DNA of 64,000 bases from Rhizobacter sp. SG703 (GTDB lineage: Bacteria > Pseudomonadota > Gammaproteobacteria > Burkholderiales > Burkholderiaceae_C): positions 124,001 through 188,000 of the forward strand of contig NZ_JAAZQK010000008.1 of the NCBI RefSeq assembly GCF_012275445.1, read 5' to 3'. The position numbers and the translations under genes are program-made. This document shows positions 35,333 to 44,834 of this stretch, piece after piece. Positions within the stretch are counted from its first letter, which is position 1; every line of letters starts with the position of its first letter. Below the pieces are notes generated by a model that had not been told where the DNA came from, made no database searches, and saw only the letters and a list, made by a program, of their open reading frames with translations.

Positions 35333-36520
35333 TCAGTTGGAGAAAGCGGCGATGCCCGTCTGGGCCCGGCCGAGGATCAGCGCATGCACATCGTGCGTGC
35401 CTTCGTAGGTGTTGACCACCTCCAGGTTCACCAGGTGCCGGGCGACGCCGAACTCGTCGCTGATGCCGTTGCCACCCATCATGTCGCGCGCCAGCCGGGC
35501 GATGTCCAGGCTCTTGCCGCAGGAGTTGCGCTTCATGATCGACGTGATCTCGACCGCGGCCGTGCCCTCGTCCTTCATGCGGCCCAGCCGCAGGCAGCCC
35601 TGCAGGCCGAGCGTGATCTCGGTCTGCATGTCGGCCAGCTTCTTCTGCACCAGCTGGTTGGCCGCGAGCGGCCGGCCGAACTGCTTGCGGTCGAGCACGT
35701 ACTGGCGCGCGCGGTGCCAGCAGTCCTCGGCGGCGCCGAGGGCGCCCCACGCGATGCCGTAGCGCGCGCTGTTCAGGCAGGTGAACGGGCCCTTCAGGCC
35801 GCGCACCTCGGGGAAGGCGTTCTCCTCGGGGCAGAACACGTTGTCCATCACGATCTCGCCGGTGATGCTGGCGCGCAGGCCGACCTTGCCGTGCACCGCG
35901 GGCGCGCTGAGCCCCTTCCAGCCCTTCTCGAGCACGAAGCCGCGGATCGCGCCGCCGTCGTCCTTGGCCCACACGACGAACACGTCGGCGATCGGGCTGT
36001 TGGTGATCCACATCTTCGCGCCGCTCAGGCTGTAGCCGCCATCGACCTTGCGCGCCCGCGTGACCATGCTGCCAGGGTCGGAGCCGTGGTCGGGCTCGGT
36101 CAGCCCGAAGCAGCCGATCGATTCGCCGCGCGCCAGCTTCGGCAGGTACTTCTGCTTCGTCGCCTCGTTGCCGAACTCGTGGATCGGCACCATCACCAGC
36201 GACGACTGCACGCTCATCATCGAGCGGTAGCCGGAATCGACGCGCTCGACCTCGCGCGCGACCAGCCCGTAGCAGACGTAGTTCAGGCCGGCGCCGCCGT
36301 AGGCCTCGGGGATCGTCGGGCCGAGCAGGCCCAGCTCGCCCATCTCGCGGAAGATCGCCGCATCGGTCCTCTCATGGCGGAAGGCCTCGAGCACGCGCGG
36401 CGCGAGCCGGCCCTGCGCGTAGTCGTGCGCGGCCTCGCGCACCTGGCGTTCGTCGCTGGTGAGTTGCTGGTCGAGCAGCAACGGGTCGTCCCACTGGAAG
36501 GCGGCTTTGGCGGTGGACAT
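35333..36520 (-). CDS. gcdH: Glutaryl-CoA dehydrogenase
   Basis: 395 residues, acyl-CoA dehydrogenase fold. The FAD/substrate motifs [17 protein letters not shown] and [17 protein letters not shown], and the catalytic glutamate in [17 protein letters not shown], match the glutaryl-CoA group, which oxidises and decarboxylates glutaryl-CoA to crotonyl-CoA in lysine/tryptophan degradation. The neighbouring 3-hydroxyacyl-CoA dehydrogenase gene upstream fits continued degradation of the product. Confidence 0.93.
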   Translation of the reverse strand: MSTAKAAFQWDDPLLLDQQLTSDERQVREAAHDYAQGRLAPRVLEAFRHERTDAAIFREMGELGLLGPTIPEAYGGAGLNYVCYGLVAREVERVDSGYRSMMSVQSSLVMVPIHEFGNEATKQKYLPKLARGESIGCFGLTEPDHGSDPGSMVTRARKVDGGYSLSGAKMWITNSPIADVFVVWAKDDGGAIRGFVLEKGWKGLSAPAVHGKVGLRASITGEIVMDNVFCPEENAFPEVRGLKGPFTCLNSARYGIAWGALGAAEDCWHRARQYVLDRKQFGRPLAANQLVQKKLADMQTEITLGLQGCLRLGRMKDEGTAAVEITSIMKRNSCGKSLDIARLARDMMGGNGISDEFGVARHLVNLEVVNTYEGTHDVHALILGRAQTGIAAFSN

Positions 36521-36586
36521 GGGGGGATCTCCGGGGGTGTTGTCGGGGGGCAGTTCTCTGCGGCAATGCGGCAGGGTAGCGCGTTC

Positions 36587-38143
36587 TCAGGCGCCGCCGT
36601 CGGGCTGCCCTTCGTCGGCCAGCAGCGACAGCCCGAGCAGCGCGCGCCGCTTCAGCCACGGGCTCGGGCGGTAGCGCGGGTCGCCGCTGAAGGCGTGCAT
36701 GCGTTCGAGGATCGCGAGCACCGTGCGCGCGCCGAGCCGATCGCCCCAGGCCAGCGGCGGCAGCGGGTAGTTGAGGCCGAGCTTGACGGCGAGGTCGATG
36801 TCGGCCGGCGTCGCGATGCGCTGCTGCGCGATGTCGCAGGCGATGTTGACGATGGTCGCGACGACCCGCTGCGCGACGAGGCCGGCGCTGTCGCGGATCA
36901 CCGTGACCGGCACGCCGTCGGCCGCGAACAGCCCGTGCGCGGCGTCGCGCCATGCGGCGGCGGTGGCCGGCGTGGTCATCACGACGCGGCGGCGCGACAG
37001 GTCGAACAGCGTCTCGACCGCGACGCTGCGCCGCGCATCCAGCCCGAAGCGCTGCACGCAGGTGGTCGCGTCGTCGCCGACCGGCGCGACGACGCACAGG
37101 CTGCTGGCGCGCGGCGCGGCGCCGTCGTCGAGCGGCACGCCCAGCGTGTCCACCAGCGCGCGCAGCGTGGCTGGCGCATCGGGGGCGAGCCACACCGCCG
37201 CCGGCCGCGCATCGGGCGCCGGCGCTTCGGCGATCGCCTGCTTCTGCCCGCCGTCGTAGCGGTAGAACCCGCGCCCGGCCTTGCGCCCGACCAGCCCGGC
37301 CGCGAGCATCTGGCGCGTCAGCGGTTGCGGCCGGTAGCGCGGCTCGTCGTAGTACTGGCGGTAGATCGATTCCATCACCGGGTGCGACACGTCGAGCGCG
37401 GTGATGTCCATCAGCTCGAACGGTCCGACGACGAAGCCGGCCACGTCGCGCAGCACGCGGTCGACGTCGTGGAACTCGGCGACGCCCTCGGCCAGGATGC
37501 GCAGGCCTTCGGTGCCGAAGCCGCGGCCGGCGTGGTTGACGATGAAGCCCGGCGTGTCCTTCGCGCGCACCGCGGTGTGGCCCAGGCGCCGGCCGAGCGC
37601 CAGCAGGTTCAGCGTGACGGCCGGGTCGGTCAGCAGCCCGTCGACCGCCTCGACCACCTTCATCACCGGTACCGGGTTGAAGAAGTGGAAGCCGGCCACG
37701 CGCGCCGGCCGGCGCAGCGATGCGGCGATCGCGGTGACCGACAGCGACGAGGTGTTGCTCGCGAGCACGCAGTCGTCGCGCACCAGCGCCTCGAGCTGCG
37801 CGAACAGCGCCTGCTTGGCGCCGAGGTCTTCGACGATGGCCTCGATGACGACATCGCAGTCGCGCAGCGCATCCAGCGTGGCGACCGGCGCGAAGCGCGC
37901 GCTGGCCGCGGCCGCCTGCGCGGCGCTCAGCTTGCCGCGCTCGTGCAGCGTGCGCAGCGTGGCGGCCAGCTTGTCGCAGCCCGCCGCCGCGCCGCCTTCG
38001 CGCGCATCGAAGACCCGCACCGCCAGCCCGGCCTGGGCCGCGATCTGCACGATGCCCATGCCCATCACGCCGGCGCCGACGACGCCGACGGTCAGCGGGT
38101 CGGTCCCGAAACGGGGTTGTTCATCGCGGGGATCGGTGGGCAT
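36587..38143 (-). CDS. paaH: 3-hydroxyacyl-CoA dehydrogenase (PaaH-like, two C-terminal domains)
   Basis: 518 residues. The NAD-binding motif VGVVGAGVMGMGIVQIAA is near residue 20, followed by the catalytic stretch FHFFNPVPVMKVVE and KDTPGFIVNHAGRGF. Two copies of the C-terminal helical domain are present, as in the longer PaaH/PaaC type. It oxidises 3-hydroxyacyl-CoA to 3-ketoacyl-CoA. It lies upstream of gcdH on the same strand with a 66-base gap and may share its operon. Confidence 0.93.
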   Translation of the reverse strand: MPTDPRDEQPRFGTDPLTVGVVGAGVMGMGIVQIAAQAGLAVRVFDAREGGAAAGCDKLAATLRTLHERGKLSAAQAAAASARFAPVATLDALRDCDVVIEAIVEDLGAKQALFAQLEALVRDDCVLASNTSSLSVTAIAASLRRPARVAGFHFFNPVPVMKVVEAVDGLLTDPAVTLNLLALGRRLGHTAVRAKDTPGFIVNHAGRGFGTEGLRILAEGVAEFHDVDRVLRDVAGFVVGPFELMDITALDVSHPVMESIYRQYYDEPRYRPQPLTRQMLAAGLVGRKAGRGFYRYDGGQKQAIAEAPAPDARPAAVWLAPDAPATLRALVDTLGVPLDDGAAPRASSLCVVAPVGDDATTCVQRFGLDARRSVAVETLFDLSRRRVVMTTPATAAAWRDAAHGLFAADGVPVTVIRDSAGLVAQRVVATIVNIACDIAQQRIATPADIDLAVKLGLNYPLPPLAWGDRLGARTVLAILERMHAFSGDPRYRPSPWLKRRALLGLSLLADEGQPDGGA

Positions 38144-38290
38144 GGCGGAACCACTTCGGCAGGCAGGAGACAGCCGTCGATTGTTCATGGTGCCGTCTTC
38201 GACTGTCAAACGCCTCGCGGCTGACACCTTGGCGACAGCGGGATTCACCGTGTTTACAAGCCCCGGCCGCGCTCCTAGCATCGCTGTCCC

Positions 38291-40006
38291 ATGCCGCACG
38301 CCCACCTTGCCCACTGGCCCCCCGGCCTGCCGCACCACCTGACGCTGCCGCAGACCAACGTCTTCGACAACCTGCAGGTCTCGGCGCGGCGCTACCCGGA
38401 CAAGGCGGCGGTCATCTTCTACGACAGCGTGATGACCTATGCGCAGCTGCTTGCCGGCAGCGAGCGCCTCGCCGGCTGGCTGCAGCAGGCGGCCGGCGTG
38501 CAGGCCGGCGACCGCGTGCTGCTCTACCTGCAGAACAGCCCGCAGTGGGCGATGGCGTTCTACGGCATCCTGCGTGCCAACGCGGTGGTGGTGCCGGTCA
38601 ACCCGATGAACCGCAGCGAGGAGCTGCGCCACTACGTGCGCGACAGCGGCGCCCGCGTCGCGATCGTGCCGCAGGACCTGCTGCCGCAGATGCAGCCCCT
38701 GCTGGACGACGTGGACGAGGTCGGCGACGCGGGGCTGCGGCACCTGCTCGTCGTCACCTATGCCGATGCGCTGACCACGCCCACCGACCTGCCGGTGCCC
38801 GGGGCCGTCTCGGCCGCGCCGCTTGCGCTGCACGGCCCGGGCCTCACCGCGTGGCGCGATGCCGTCGCGCCGTCGCACGACCTGCGCCCGGGCCCGCTGA
38901 CCGCCGGCCCGCAGGACCTGTGCGTGATGCCCTACACCTCCGGCACCACCGGCCAGCCGAAGGGCTGCATGCACACCCACCGCAGCGTGATGAGCACGCT
39001 GGTCGGCGGCGTGCAGTGGTTCGGCCGCACGCAGGACGCGGTCTACCTGTCGGTGCTGCCGTTCTTCCACGTCACCGGCATGGCCGGCAGCCTGAACGGC
39101 CCGCTGTTCCTCGGCGCGACGATGGTGGTGCTGGCGCGCTGGGACCGCGACGCCGCCGCGCGGTGCATCCAGCGCCACCGCGTCACGGTGCTGCAGGCGA
39201 TCTCGACGATGGTCGTCGACTTCCTGTCGAACCCGCGCATCGCCGACTTCGACCTGTCCAGCCTGCAGGGCATCCGCGGCGGCGGCGCGGCGATGCCGGC
39301 CGCGGTGGCCGCGCGGCTGCGCGAGCTGACCGGGCTCGACTACGTCGAGGGCTACGGCATGACCGAGGCGATGGCCGCGACCCACATCAACCCGCCGCAC
39401 CGGCCGAAGCCGCAGTGCCTGGGCATCCCGGTGTTCGACGTCGACGCGCGGGTGGTCGATCCCGCGACGCTCGCCGAACTGCCGGCCGGCGAGACCGGCG
39501 AGGTGGTGGTGCACGGCCCGCAGGTGATGCGGGGCTACTGGAACGACGAGGCCGCGACCCGCGCCGCCTTCGTCGAGATCGACGGCCGCGCCTTCCTGCG
39601 CACCGGCGACCTGGCGCAGGTCGATGCCGACGGCTACTTCTTCATGGTCGACCGGCTGAAGCGGATGATCAACGCGTCCGGCTTCAAGGTCTGGCCGGCC
39701 GAGGTCGAATCGCTGATGTACCGCCACCCGGGCGTGCTCGAGGCCTGCGTGATCGCCGCGCACGACGAGCGCCGCGGCGAGACGGTGAAGGCGCTGGTCG
39801 TGCGGCGCGCCGGCCATGAGGCGTTGACCGCGCAGGCGCTGATCGCCTGGAGCCACGAGCACATGGCTGCGTACAAGAGCCCGCGCATCGTCGAGTTCGT
39901 CGACGCGCTGCCGAAGTCCGGCAGCGGCAAGGTGATGTGGCGCGAGCTGCAGGAGCGCGAACTCGCCGCGGCCTCATCAACGACACCCCGAGGAGACACC
40001 CGATGA
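38291..40006 (+). CDS. Acyl-CoA ligase (AMP-binding family)
   Basis: 571 residues. Adenylation motifs are in order: P-loop YTSGTTGQPKGCMHTH, YGMTEAMAATH, the hinge TGDLAQVDADGYFFMVDR and the lysine-containing KSGSGKVMWREL. It activates a carboxylic acid to its CoA ester; the acid is unknown. It opens a four-gene operon and overlaps the next gene by ATGA. The start at 38291 gives the family's N-terminus. It is divergent from paaH. Confidence 0.92.
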   Translation: MPHAHLAHWPPGLPHHLTLPQTNVFDNLQVSARRYPDKAAVIFYDSVMTYAQLLAGSERLAGWLQQAAGVQAGDRVLLYLQNSPQWAMAFYGILRANAVVVPVNPMNRSEELRHYVRDSGARVAIVPQDLLPQMQPLLDDVDEVGDAGLRHLLVVTYADALTTPTDLPVPGAVSAAPLALHGPGLTAWRDAVAPSHDLRPGPLTAGPQDLCVMPYTSGTTGQPKGCMHTHRSVMSTLVGGVQWFGRTQDAVYLSVLPFFHVTGMAGSLNGPLFLGATMVVLARWDRDAAARCIQRHRVTVLQAISTMVVDFLSNPRIADFDLSSLQGIRGGGAAMPAAVAARLRELTGLDYVEGYGMTEAMAATHINPPHRPKPQCLGIPVFDVDARVVDPATLAELPAGETGEVVVHGPQVMRGYWNDEAATRAAFVEIDGRAFLRTGDLAQVDADGYFFMVDRLKRMINASGFKVWPAEVESLMYRHPGVLEACVIAAHDERRGETVKALVVRRAGHEALTAQALIAWSHEHMAAYKSPRIVEFVDALPKSGSGKVMWRELQERELAAASSTTPRGDTR

Positions 40007-40989
40007 CCCACCTTCCCCTGCTGCGCCGGCGTTCGCTGATCGTCGCCGCCGGCGGCGCGGCCCTCGCGGCACCGCTGCGCGTGCTGCGTGCCGAAAGCTT
40101 CCCGAGCAAGCCCATCACGCTGATCGTGCCGTGGCCGGCCGGCGGCTCCACCGACCGCCACCTGCGCACGCTGGCCGACATCGCCGGCAAGCTGCTGGGC
40201 CAGAACATCATCGTGCAGAACCAGCCCGGCGCCGGCGGCACGCTCGGGCCGGGGATGATGGCCGGCACCGCCCGGCCCGACGGCTACACCATCGCGCAGT
40301 ACCCGATGGGCATGCTGCGGCTGCCGCACATGCAGAAGGTGGCCTGGCACCCGATCAACGACTTCACCTTCATCATGGGCGTCTCGGGCTACACCTTCGG
40401 CTTCACGGTGCGGGCCGATTCGCGGTTCAAGACCTTCAACGACTACATCGAGGCGGCGCGCCGCGAGCCCGGCAAGGTCGACTACGGCTCGACCGGCATC
40501 GGCACCTCGCCGCACCTGCTGATGGAAGAGCTGGCCGACAACGCGAAGGTCACGCTGAACCACGTTCCGTTCAAGGGCAATGCCGACCTGCAGCAGGCGC
40601 TGCTCGGCGGACACGTGATGGCGCAGAGCGACGCGACCGGCTGGGACAAGTTCGTCGACAACGGCCAGATGCGGCTGCTGGTGACCTTCGGCGACAAGCG
40701 CACGAAGCGCTGGCCGAACGTGCCGACCGCGAAGGACCTGGGCTACGGCGTGGTGTCCAGCTCGCCGTACGGGCTGGTCGGCCCGAAGGGCATGGACCCG
40801 GCGGTCGTGAAGACGCTGCACGATGCATTCAGGAAGGCGATGGACGACCCGCGGCACATCGAGCTGCTGGACCAGCTGAACCAGGAGGCCTGGTACCGCA
40901 GCGGTGACGACTACGCGAAGTGGGCGCGCGAGACCTTCGTGAAGGACAAGGCGCTGATCGAGCGCCTCGGCCTCGCGGCGAAAGCCTAG
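40003..40989 (+). CDS. TctC/Bug-family tripartite tricarboxylate transporter binding protein
   Basis: 328 residues. The signal peptide carries adjacent arginines (LLRRRSLIVAAGGAALAAPLRVLRA), possibly Tat-type. The mature protein has the family signature FPSKPITLIVPWPAGGSTD and NQPGAGGTLGP. Bug proteins bind small carboxylates in the periplasm; burkholderiads have many orphan copies without TctAB permeases, and none is adjacent here. The ATG overlaps the ligase stop (ATGA), so the ligand may be the acid activated by the operon's ligases. Confidence 0.93.
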   Translation: MTHLPLLRRRSLIVAAGGAALAAPLRVLRAESFPSKPITLIVPWPAGGSTDRHLRTLADIAGKLLGQNIIVQNQPGAGGTLGPGMMAGTARPDGYTIAQYPMGMLRLPHMQKVAWHPINDFTFIMGVSGYTFGFTVRADSRFKTFNDYIEAARREPGKVDYGSTGIGTSPHLLMEELADNAKVTLNHVPFKGNADLQQALLGGHVMAQSDATGWDKFVDNGQMRLLVTFGDKRTKRWPNVPTAKDLGYGVVSSSPYGLVGPKGMDPAVVKTLHDAFRKAMDDPRHIELLDQLNQEAWYRSGDDYAKWARETFVKDKALIERLGLAAKA

Positions 40990-40991
40990 GC

Positions 40992-41930
40992 ATGGCGACT
41001 GGGATGGGCGTGCTCGCGCTGCTGTCGCCGCTGCCGGTGGCGCCGTATGCCGACGCGCTGCGGCGCGCCGCACCCGGCCTCGACGTGTGGACCCGCGAGG
41101 ACGACGCGCCGCCGGAGCGCGTCGAAGCGATCCTCGCGTGGCGGCTGCAACCCGGCCAGCTCGCGCGCTACCCGAAGCTGCGGCTGGTGTGCAGCATCGG
41201 CGCCGGCGTCGACAAGCTGATGCCGTCCGACCTGCCGGCCTCGGTGCCGCTGACGCGCGTCGTCGACGCGAACCAGGGCTGCGAGATCGCGCAGTACGTG
41301 CTGGCCTGCGTGCTGGGTTTCACGCGCGACCTCGGGCGCTATGCGCAGCAGCAGGCGGCGGCGCAGTGGCTGCGGCATCCGGTGCGCGCAGCGGCGCAGT
41401 GCCGTGTCGGTATCCTGGGCCTCGGTGCGGTCGGCCAGGCGGTGGCACGGGCCTTCCTGCCGCTCGGCTACCCGGTGGCAGGATGGAATCGGCGCGGCGA
41501 GCCGGTGCCGGGCGTCGAGGTGTTCAGCGGCGACGCCGGCCTGGCTGCGTTGCTCGCGCGCAGCGACGTGCTGGTCTGCACGCTGCCGCTGACGCCAGCC
41601 ACGCGCGGGCTGCTGAACCGGACCAGGTTGTCGCAGTTGCCGCGCGGCGCCTTCGTCGTCAGCGTCGGGCGAGGCGAGCAGGTGGTCGAGGCCGACCTGC
41701 ATGCGCTGCTCGACGACGGCCAGCTGGCCGGTGCCGCGCTCGATGTGTTCGAACGCGAGCCGCCCGAGGCGTCGAACTGGGTCTGGCATCACCCGAAGGT
41801 GATCGCGACGCCGCACATCGCGGCGCAGGCCTCGTTCGACACCGTCGCGGCGCAATGCCTCGACGCGCTGCGCTGCGCGCGCGACGGCTTGCCGCTGCCG
41901 CATGCAGTCGATCGCGCGGCGGGTTACTGA
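40992..41930 (+). CDS. D-2-hydroxyacid dehydrogenase (glyoxylate/hydroxypyruvate reductase A-like)
   Basis: 312 residues. The Rossmann motif GILGLGAVGQAVARAF sits in the middle, the catalytic Arg in VSVGRGEQVVEADL, Glu in DVFEREPP and His in TPHIAAQ. It interconverts a 2-keto and a D-2-hydroxy acid using NAD(P)H. The length and ASNWVWHHPKVIATPH phrase fit the GhrA group. It starts two bases after the binding-protein stop. Confidence 0.9.
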   Translation: MATGMGVLALLSPLPVAPYADALRRAAPGLDVWTREDDAPPERVEAILAWRLQPGQLARYPKLRLVCSIGAGVDKLMPSDLPASVPLTRVVDANQGCEIAQYVLACVLGFTRDLGRYAQQQAAAQWLRHPVRAAAQCRVGILGLGAVGQAVARAFLPLGYPVAGWNRRGEPVPGVEVFSGDAGLAALLARSDVLVCTLPLTPATRGLLNRTRLSQLPRGAFVVSVGRGEQVVEADLHALLDDGQLAGAALDVFEREPPEASNWVWHHPKVIATPHIAAQASFDTVAAQCLDALRCARDGLPLPHAVDRAAGY

Positions 41931-41958
41931 GCCCGCCCACACTCACCGACCGCACCCC

Positions 41959-43473
41959 ATGGACGACGACTTCCGCACGCTGGCCTCGCTGATCCGCACC
42001 CATGCGCAGGCGCGGCCGCAACAGCCCGCGCTGGTGCAGGGCGATGAGCGGCTGTCGTACGCCGCGCTCGATGCGCTGATGGACCGCATCGCCGCCGCGT
42101 TGCAGCGCGACGGCGTGCAGCCGGGCGACACGGTCGCGGTGTGTGCCGGCACGTCGACCCGATATGCCGCGCTGTTCCTCGCCGCGCTGCGGGCCGGCGC
42201 GGTCGTCGCGCCGCTCGCGCCGTCGTCCACCGCGGCGAGCCTGGCGGCGATGCTGGCCGATGCGCAGCCGCGCGCGCTGTTCGTCGATGCAGCGGCCGGT
42301 GCGCTGATCGCGCCGTCGGACGTGCCGCGCATCGCGCTCGACGACGATGCGGCCTTCGAGCGCTGGCTCGCGCCGGTCGGCAGCTCGTTCGCCGAGCCGC
42401 CGCTGCCGCCCGACGCGCCGTTCAACATCATCTATTCGTCCGGCACCACCGGCGTGCCGAAGGGCATCGTGCAGTCGCACGGCATGCGCTGGTCGCATGT
42501 GCAGCGCGGCCGGCAGTACGGCTACACGCCGCAAGGCGTCACGCTGCTCGCGACGCCGCTGTACTCGAACACCACGCTGGTGGTGTTCTTCCCGACGCTG
42601 GCTTCCGGCGGCTGCGTCGTGCTGATGCCGAAGTTCGATGCGGCCGGCTACCTGGCGCTGGCCGAGCGGCACCGCGCGACGCACACGATGCTGGTGCCGG
42701 TGCAGTACCAGCGGCTGATGGCGCTGCCCGGCTTCGAGCGGCACGACCTGCGCGCCTTCGTCCACAAGTTCTGCACCAGCGCGCCGTTCAATGCCGCGCT
42801 GAAGGCCGACGTGCTGGCGCGCTGGCCGGGCGGGCTGGTCGAGTTCTACGGCATGACCGAGGGCGGCGGGACCTGCATCCTCGCGGCGCACGAGCATCCG
42901 GACAAGCTGCACACGGTGGGCCGGCCGGCCGACGGCCACGACATCCGGCTGATCGACGACGACGGCCGCGAACTGCCGCCCGGCGCCACCGGCGAGGTGG
43001 TCGGTCATTCGCCGGGGATGATGCTGGGCTACCACCGGCAGCCGCAGAAGACGCGCGAGGCCGAATGGTTCGATGCCGCGGGCCGGCGCTTCATCCGCAC
43101 CGGCGATGTCGGGCGCTTCGATGCGGACGGTTTCCTGGTGCTGCTCGACCGCAAGAAAGATCTGGTGATCAGCGGCGGCTTCAACATCTACCCGAGCGAC
43201 CTGGAGGCGGTGCTGCGCGAGCACCCGGCGGTGGCCGATGCGGCGGTGGTCGGCGTGCCGTCCACCGAATGGGGCGAGACGCCGGTGGCCTTCGTCGTGC
43301 TGCGGGCCGATGCCGTTCCCGGCACGGATGCCGAGGGGCTGAGGCAGTGGCTGAACGCGCGCGTCGGCAAGACGCAGCGGCTGGCCGGCGTCACGCTGAT
43401 CGACGAGTTGCCGCGCAGCGCGATCGGCAAGGTGCTGAAGCGCGAACTGCGCGAGCGCCACGCCGGCCGATGA
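41959..43473 (+). CDS. Second acyl-CoA ligase (class I adenylate-forming)
   Basis: 504 residues. Motifs: P-loop YSSGTTGVPKGIVQSH, FYGMTEGGGTCI, the hinge TGDVGRFDADGFLVLLDRKKDLVISGGFNIYP and the C-terminal lysine region RSAIGKVLKREL. Substrate unknown; it is clearly different from the first ligase of the operon. The ATG at 41959 gives a compact N-terminus; the frame is open to 41902, inside the previous gene. It is the last gene of the operon. Confidence 0.92.
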   Translation: MDDDFRTLASLIRTHAQARPQQPALVQGDERLSYAALDALMDRIAAALQRDGVQPGDTVAVCAGTSTRYAALFLAALRAGAVVAPLAPSSTAASLAAMLADAQPRALFVDAAAGALIAPSDVPRIALDDDAAFERWLAPVGSSFAEPPLPPDAPFNIIYSSGTTGVPKGIVQSHGMRWSHVQRGRQYGYTPQGVTLLATPLYSNTTLVVFFPTLASGGCVVLMPKFDAAGYLALAERHRATHTMLVPVQYQRLMALPGFERHDLRAFVHKFCTSAPFNAALKADVLARWPGGLVEFYGMTEGGGTCILAAHEHPDKLHTVGRPADGHDIRLIDDDGRELPPGATGEVVGHSPGMMLGYHRQPQKTREAEWFDAAGRRFIRTGDVGRFDADGFLVLLDRKKDLVISGGFNIYPSDLEAVLREHPAVADAAVVGVPSTEWGETPVAFVVLRADAVPGTDAEGLRQWLNARVGKTQRLAGVTLIDELPRSAIGKVLKRELRERHAGR

Positions 43474-43665
43474 GGCACTGGCGGCGGCCAAGCACAACGC
43501 GCAAGAAGTTTCTTGCAGGCGTGTGAAGGGCCGACGAGCCTCTCGGGTATCAGTCCTGTAACGGCAATGATCCAGGGTTTCTCCTAGCATGCGCCCCGCC
43601 GCGGTTTCCACTGCGGCCCGGCAGCAGACGAAGGCCGGTCCTTCCTGCACTACCTAGGAACCCCC

Positions 43666-44217
43666 ATGAAGAAGATCATCCTCAGCGCTTTCATCGCAAT
43701 CGCCGCCAGCGCCGGCGCGCACGCCGAAGGCATCTACGTCGGCGTGGCCGCCGGCGGTACCAACATCGACCTGGACTGCGAAGGTGCGCCCAGCTGCGAC
43801 AAGAGCGACACCGGCTTCAAGCTGTTCGGCGGCTACAAGCTGACCGAGAACATCGCCGTCGAGGCGCACTACGCCGACTACGGCAAGGCCAAGCTGAGCG
43901 GCGGCGGCGTCTCCGCCGACGTGAAGATGTCGGGCTTCGGCCTGGGCGTCGCGTACCTCGGCGACTTCACGACCGACTGGAACGGCGTGGTCCGTGCCGG
44001 CGTTGCACGCAACAAGATCAAGGTCGACGGTTCGGCCCCCGGTTTCACGTCCTCCGACTCGGAGAACAAGACCAAGGCCTACGTCGGCGCCGGCGTCGGC
44101 TACAAGCTGACCAAGGAAGTCGCACTGACCGCCGCCATCGACTACACCGAAGGCGAGTTCCAGGGCGACAAGGCCAAGACCACGCTGTACACGATCGGCG
44201 TCAACTACAACTTCTGA
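43666..44217 (+). CDS. Outer-membrane beta-barrel protein (OmpA/OmpW-like)
   Basis: 183 residues with a Sec signal (MKKIILSAFIAIAASAGAHA) and alternating beta-strands (GIYVGVAAGGTNI, GFKLFGGYKLTENIAVEAHYADYG), ending in YTIGVNYNF with a terminal Phe, as required for Bam-dependent barrels. An eight-stranded barrel is likely. Two cysteines (in DCEGAPSC) lie in the first loop. It has its own terminator and a 192-base upstream spacer, so it is a single-gene unit. Confidence 0.9.
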   Translation: MKKIILSAFIAIAASAGAHAEGIYVGVAAGGTNIDLDCEGAPSCDKSDTGFKLFGGYKLTENIAVEAHYADYGKAKLSGGGVSADVKMSGFGLGVAYLGDFTTDWNGVVRAGVARNKIKVDGSAPGFTSSDSENKTKAYVGAGVGYKLTKEVALTAAIDYTEGEFQGDKAKTTLYTIGVNYNF

Positions 44218-44234
44218 TCGGCTGACACCGCATG

Positions 44235-44269
44235 GCCGACCCCGCGCAGGCGGGGTCGGCTATTTTTTT
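44235..44269 (+). terminator. Rho-independent terminator of the outer-membrane protein gene
   Basis: GCCGACCCCGC-GCAG-GCGGGGTCGGC forms a perfect 11-bp stem with a 4-base loop, followed by TATTTTTTT. It begins 17 bases after the stop. The T-tract encodes the last lysine codons and stop of the convergent gene on the other strand. Confidence 0.95.
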
Positions 44270-44610
44270 GTCCGCTGCGCTTCGCCCCACAGGGCCTGGC
44301 ACTGTTGTGCCAGCGGACCCGAGGCGGCCGACGCGGGCGCCACCGGCGTCTTCTTCAGGCGCTTCTGCTCGGCGGCATAGGCGCTGCTCTTGCGCAGCGC
44401 GGCCAGCTTGCCCAGCATCTTCTGGTCTTCCGGCACGTGGTACAGCCGCAGGTAGGCGACGTCGCGCTGGCCTTTCATCTCCGGGTACATCGCCTCGCAG
44501 CGCTGGTAGCTGGCGTCGTAGCGGGCGAGCTTCTTCGCATCGAGCGTCAGCGCCTGGGCGGAGCCGGCGAAGAGCATGAGGACGGCGAGGGCGGGCAGGA
44601 GGATGCGCAT
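44260..44610 (-). CDS. Small exported hypothetical protein
   Basis: 116 residues from the ATG at 44610. It has a Sec signal peptide (LLPALAVLMLFAGSAQA) and a mature helical part with two cysteines (RCEAMYP and QCQALW) probably bonded to each other. The family is not recognised. An in-frame start at 44652 would spoil the signal. Its final codons lie in the T-tract of the convergent terminator. Confidence 0.7.
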   Translation of the reverse strand: MRILLPALAVLMLFAGSAQALTLDAKKLARYDASYQRCEAMYPEMKGQRDVAYLRLYHVPEDQKMLGKLAALRKSSAYAAEQKRLKKTPVAPASAASGPLAQQCQALWGEAQRTKK

Positions 44611-44834
44611 GGGGTGGGACTGCGAATGCGGAAGCCTGCAAGCATAGGCCACGGGCTGCGCCGGCGCGCATCCAGTTGCAACGGCGGCACGCTACGCCGC
44701 TTCCCGCCGATTGGATGCAAGCCCCTGCGGGCGGCAGGTCGACGCGGCATCGCTGCGTCCACCGCCCGCGTCCTGGCGTAACGCAAGGCAGCCGGCACTT
44801 CGCCGGCTGCCTTGCCCACACACCAGGAGAAGCC

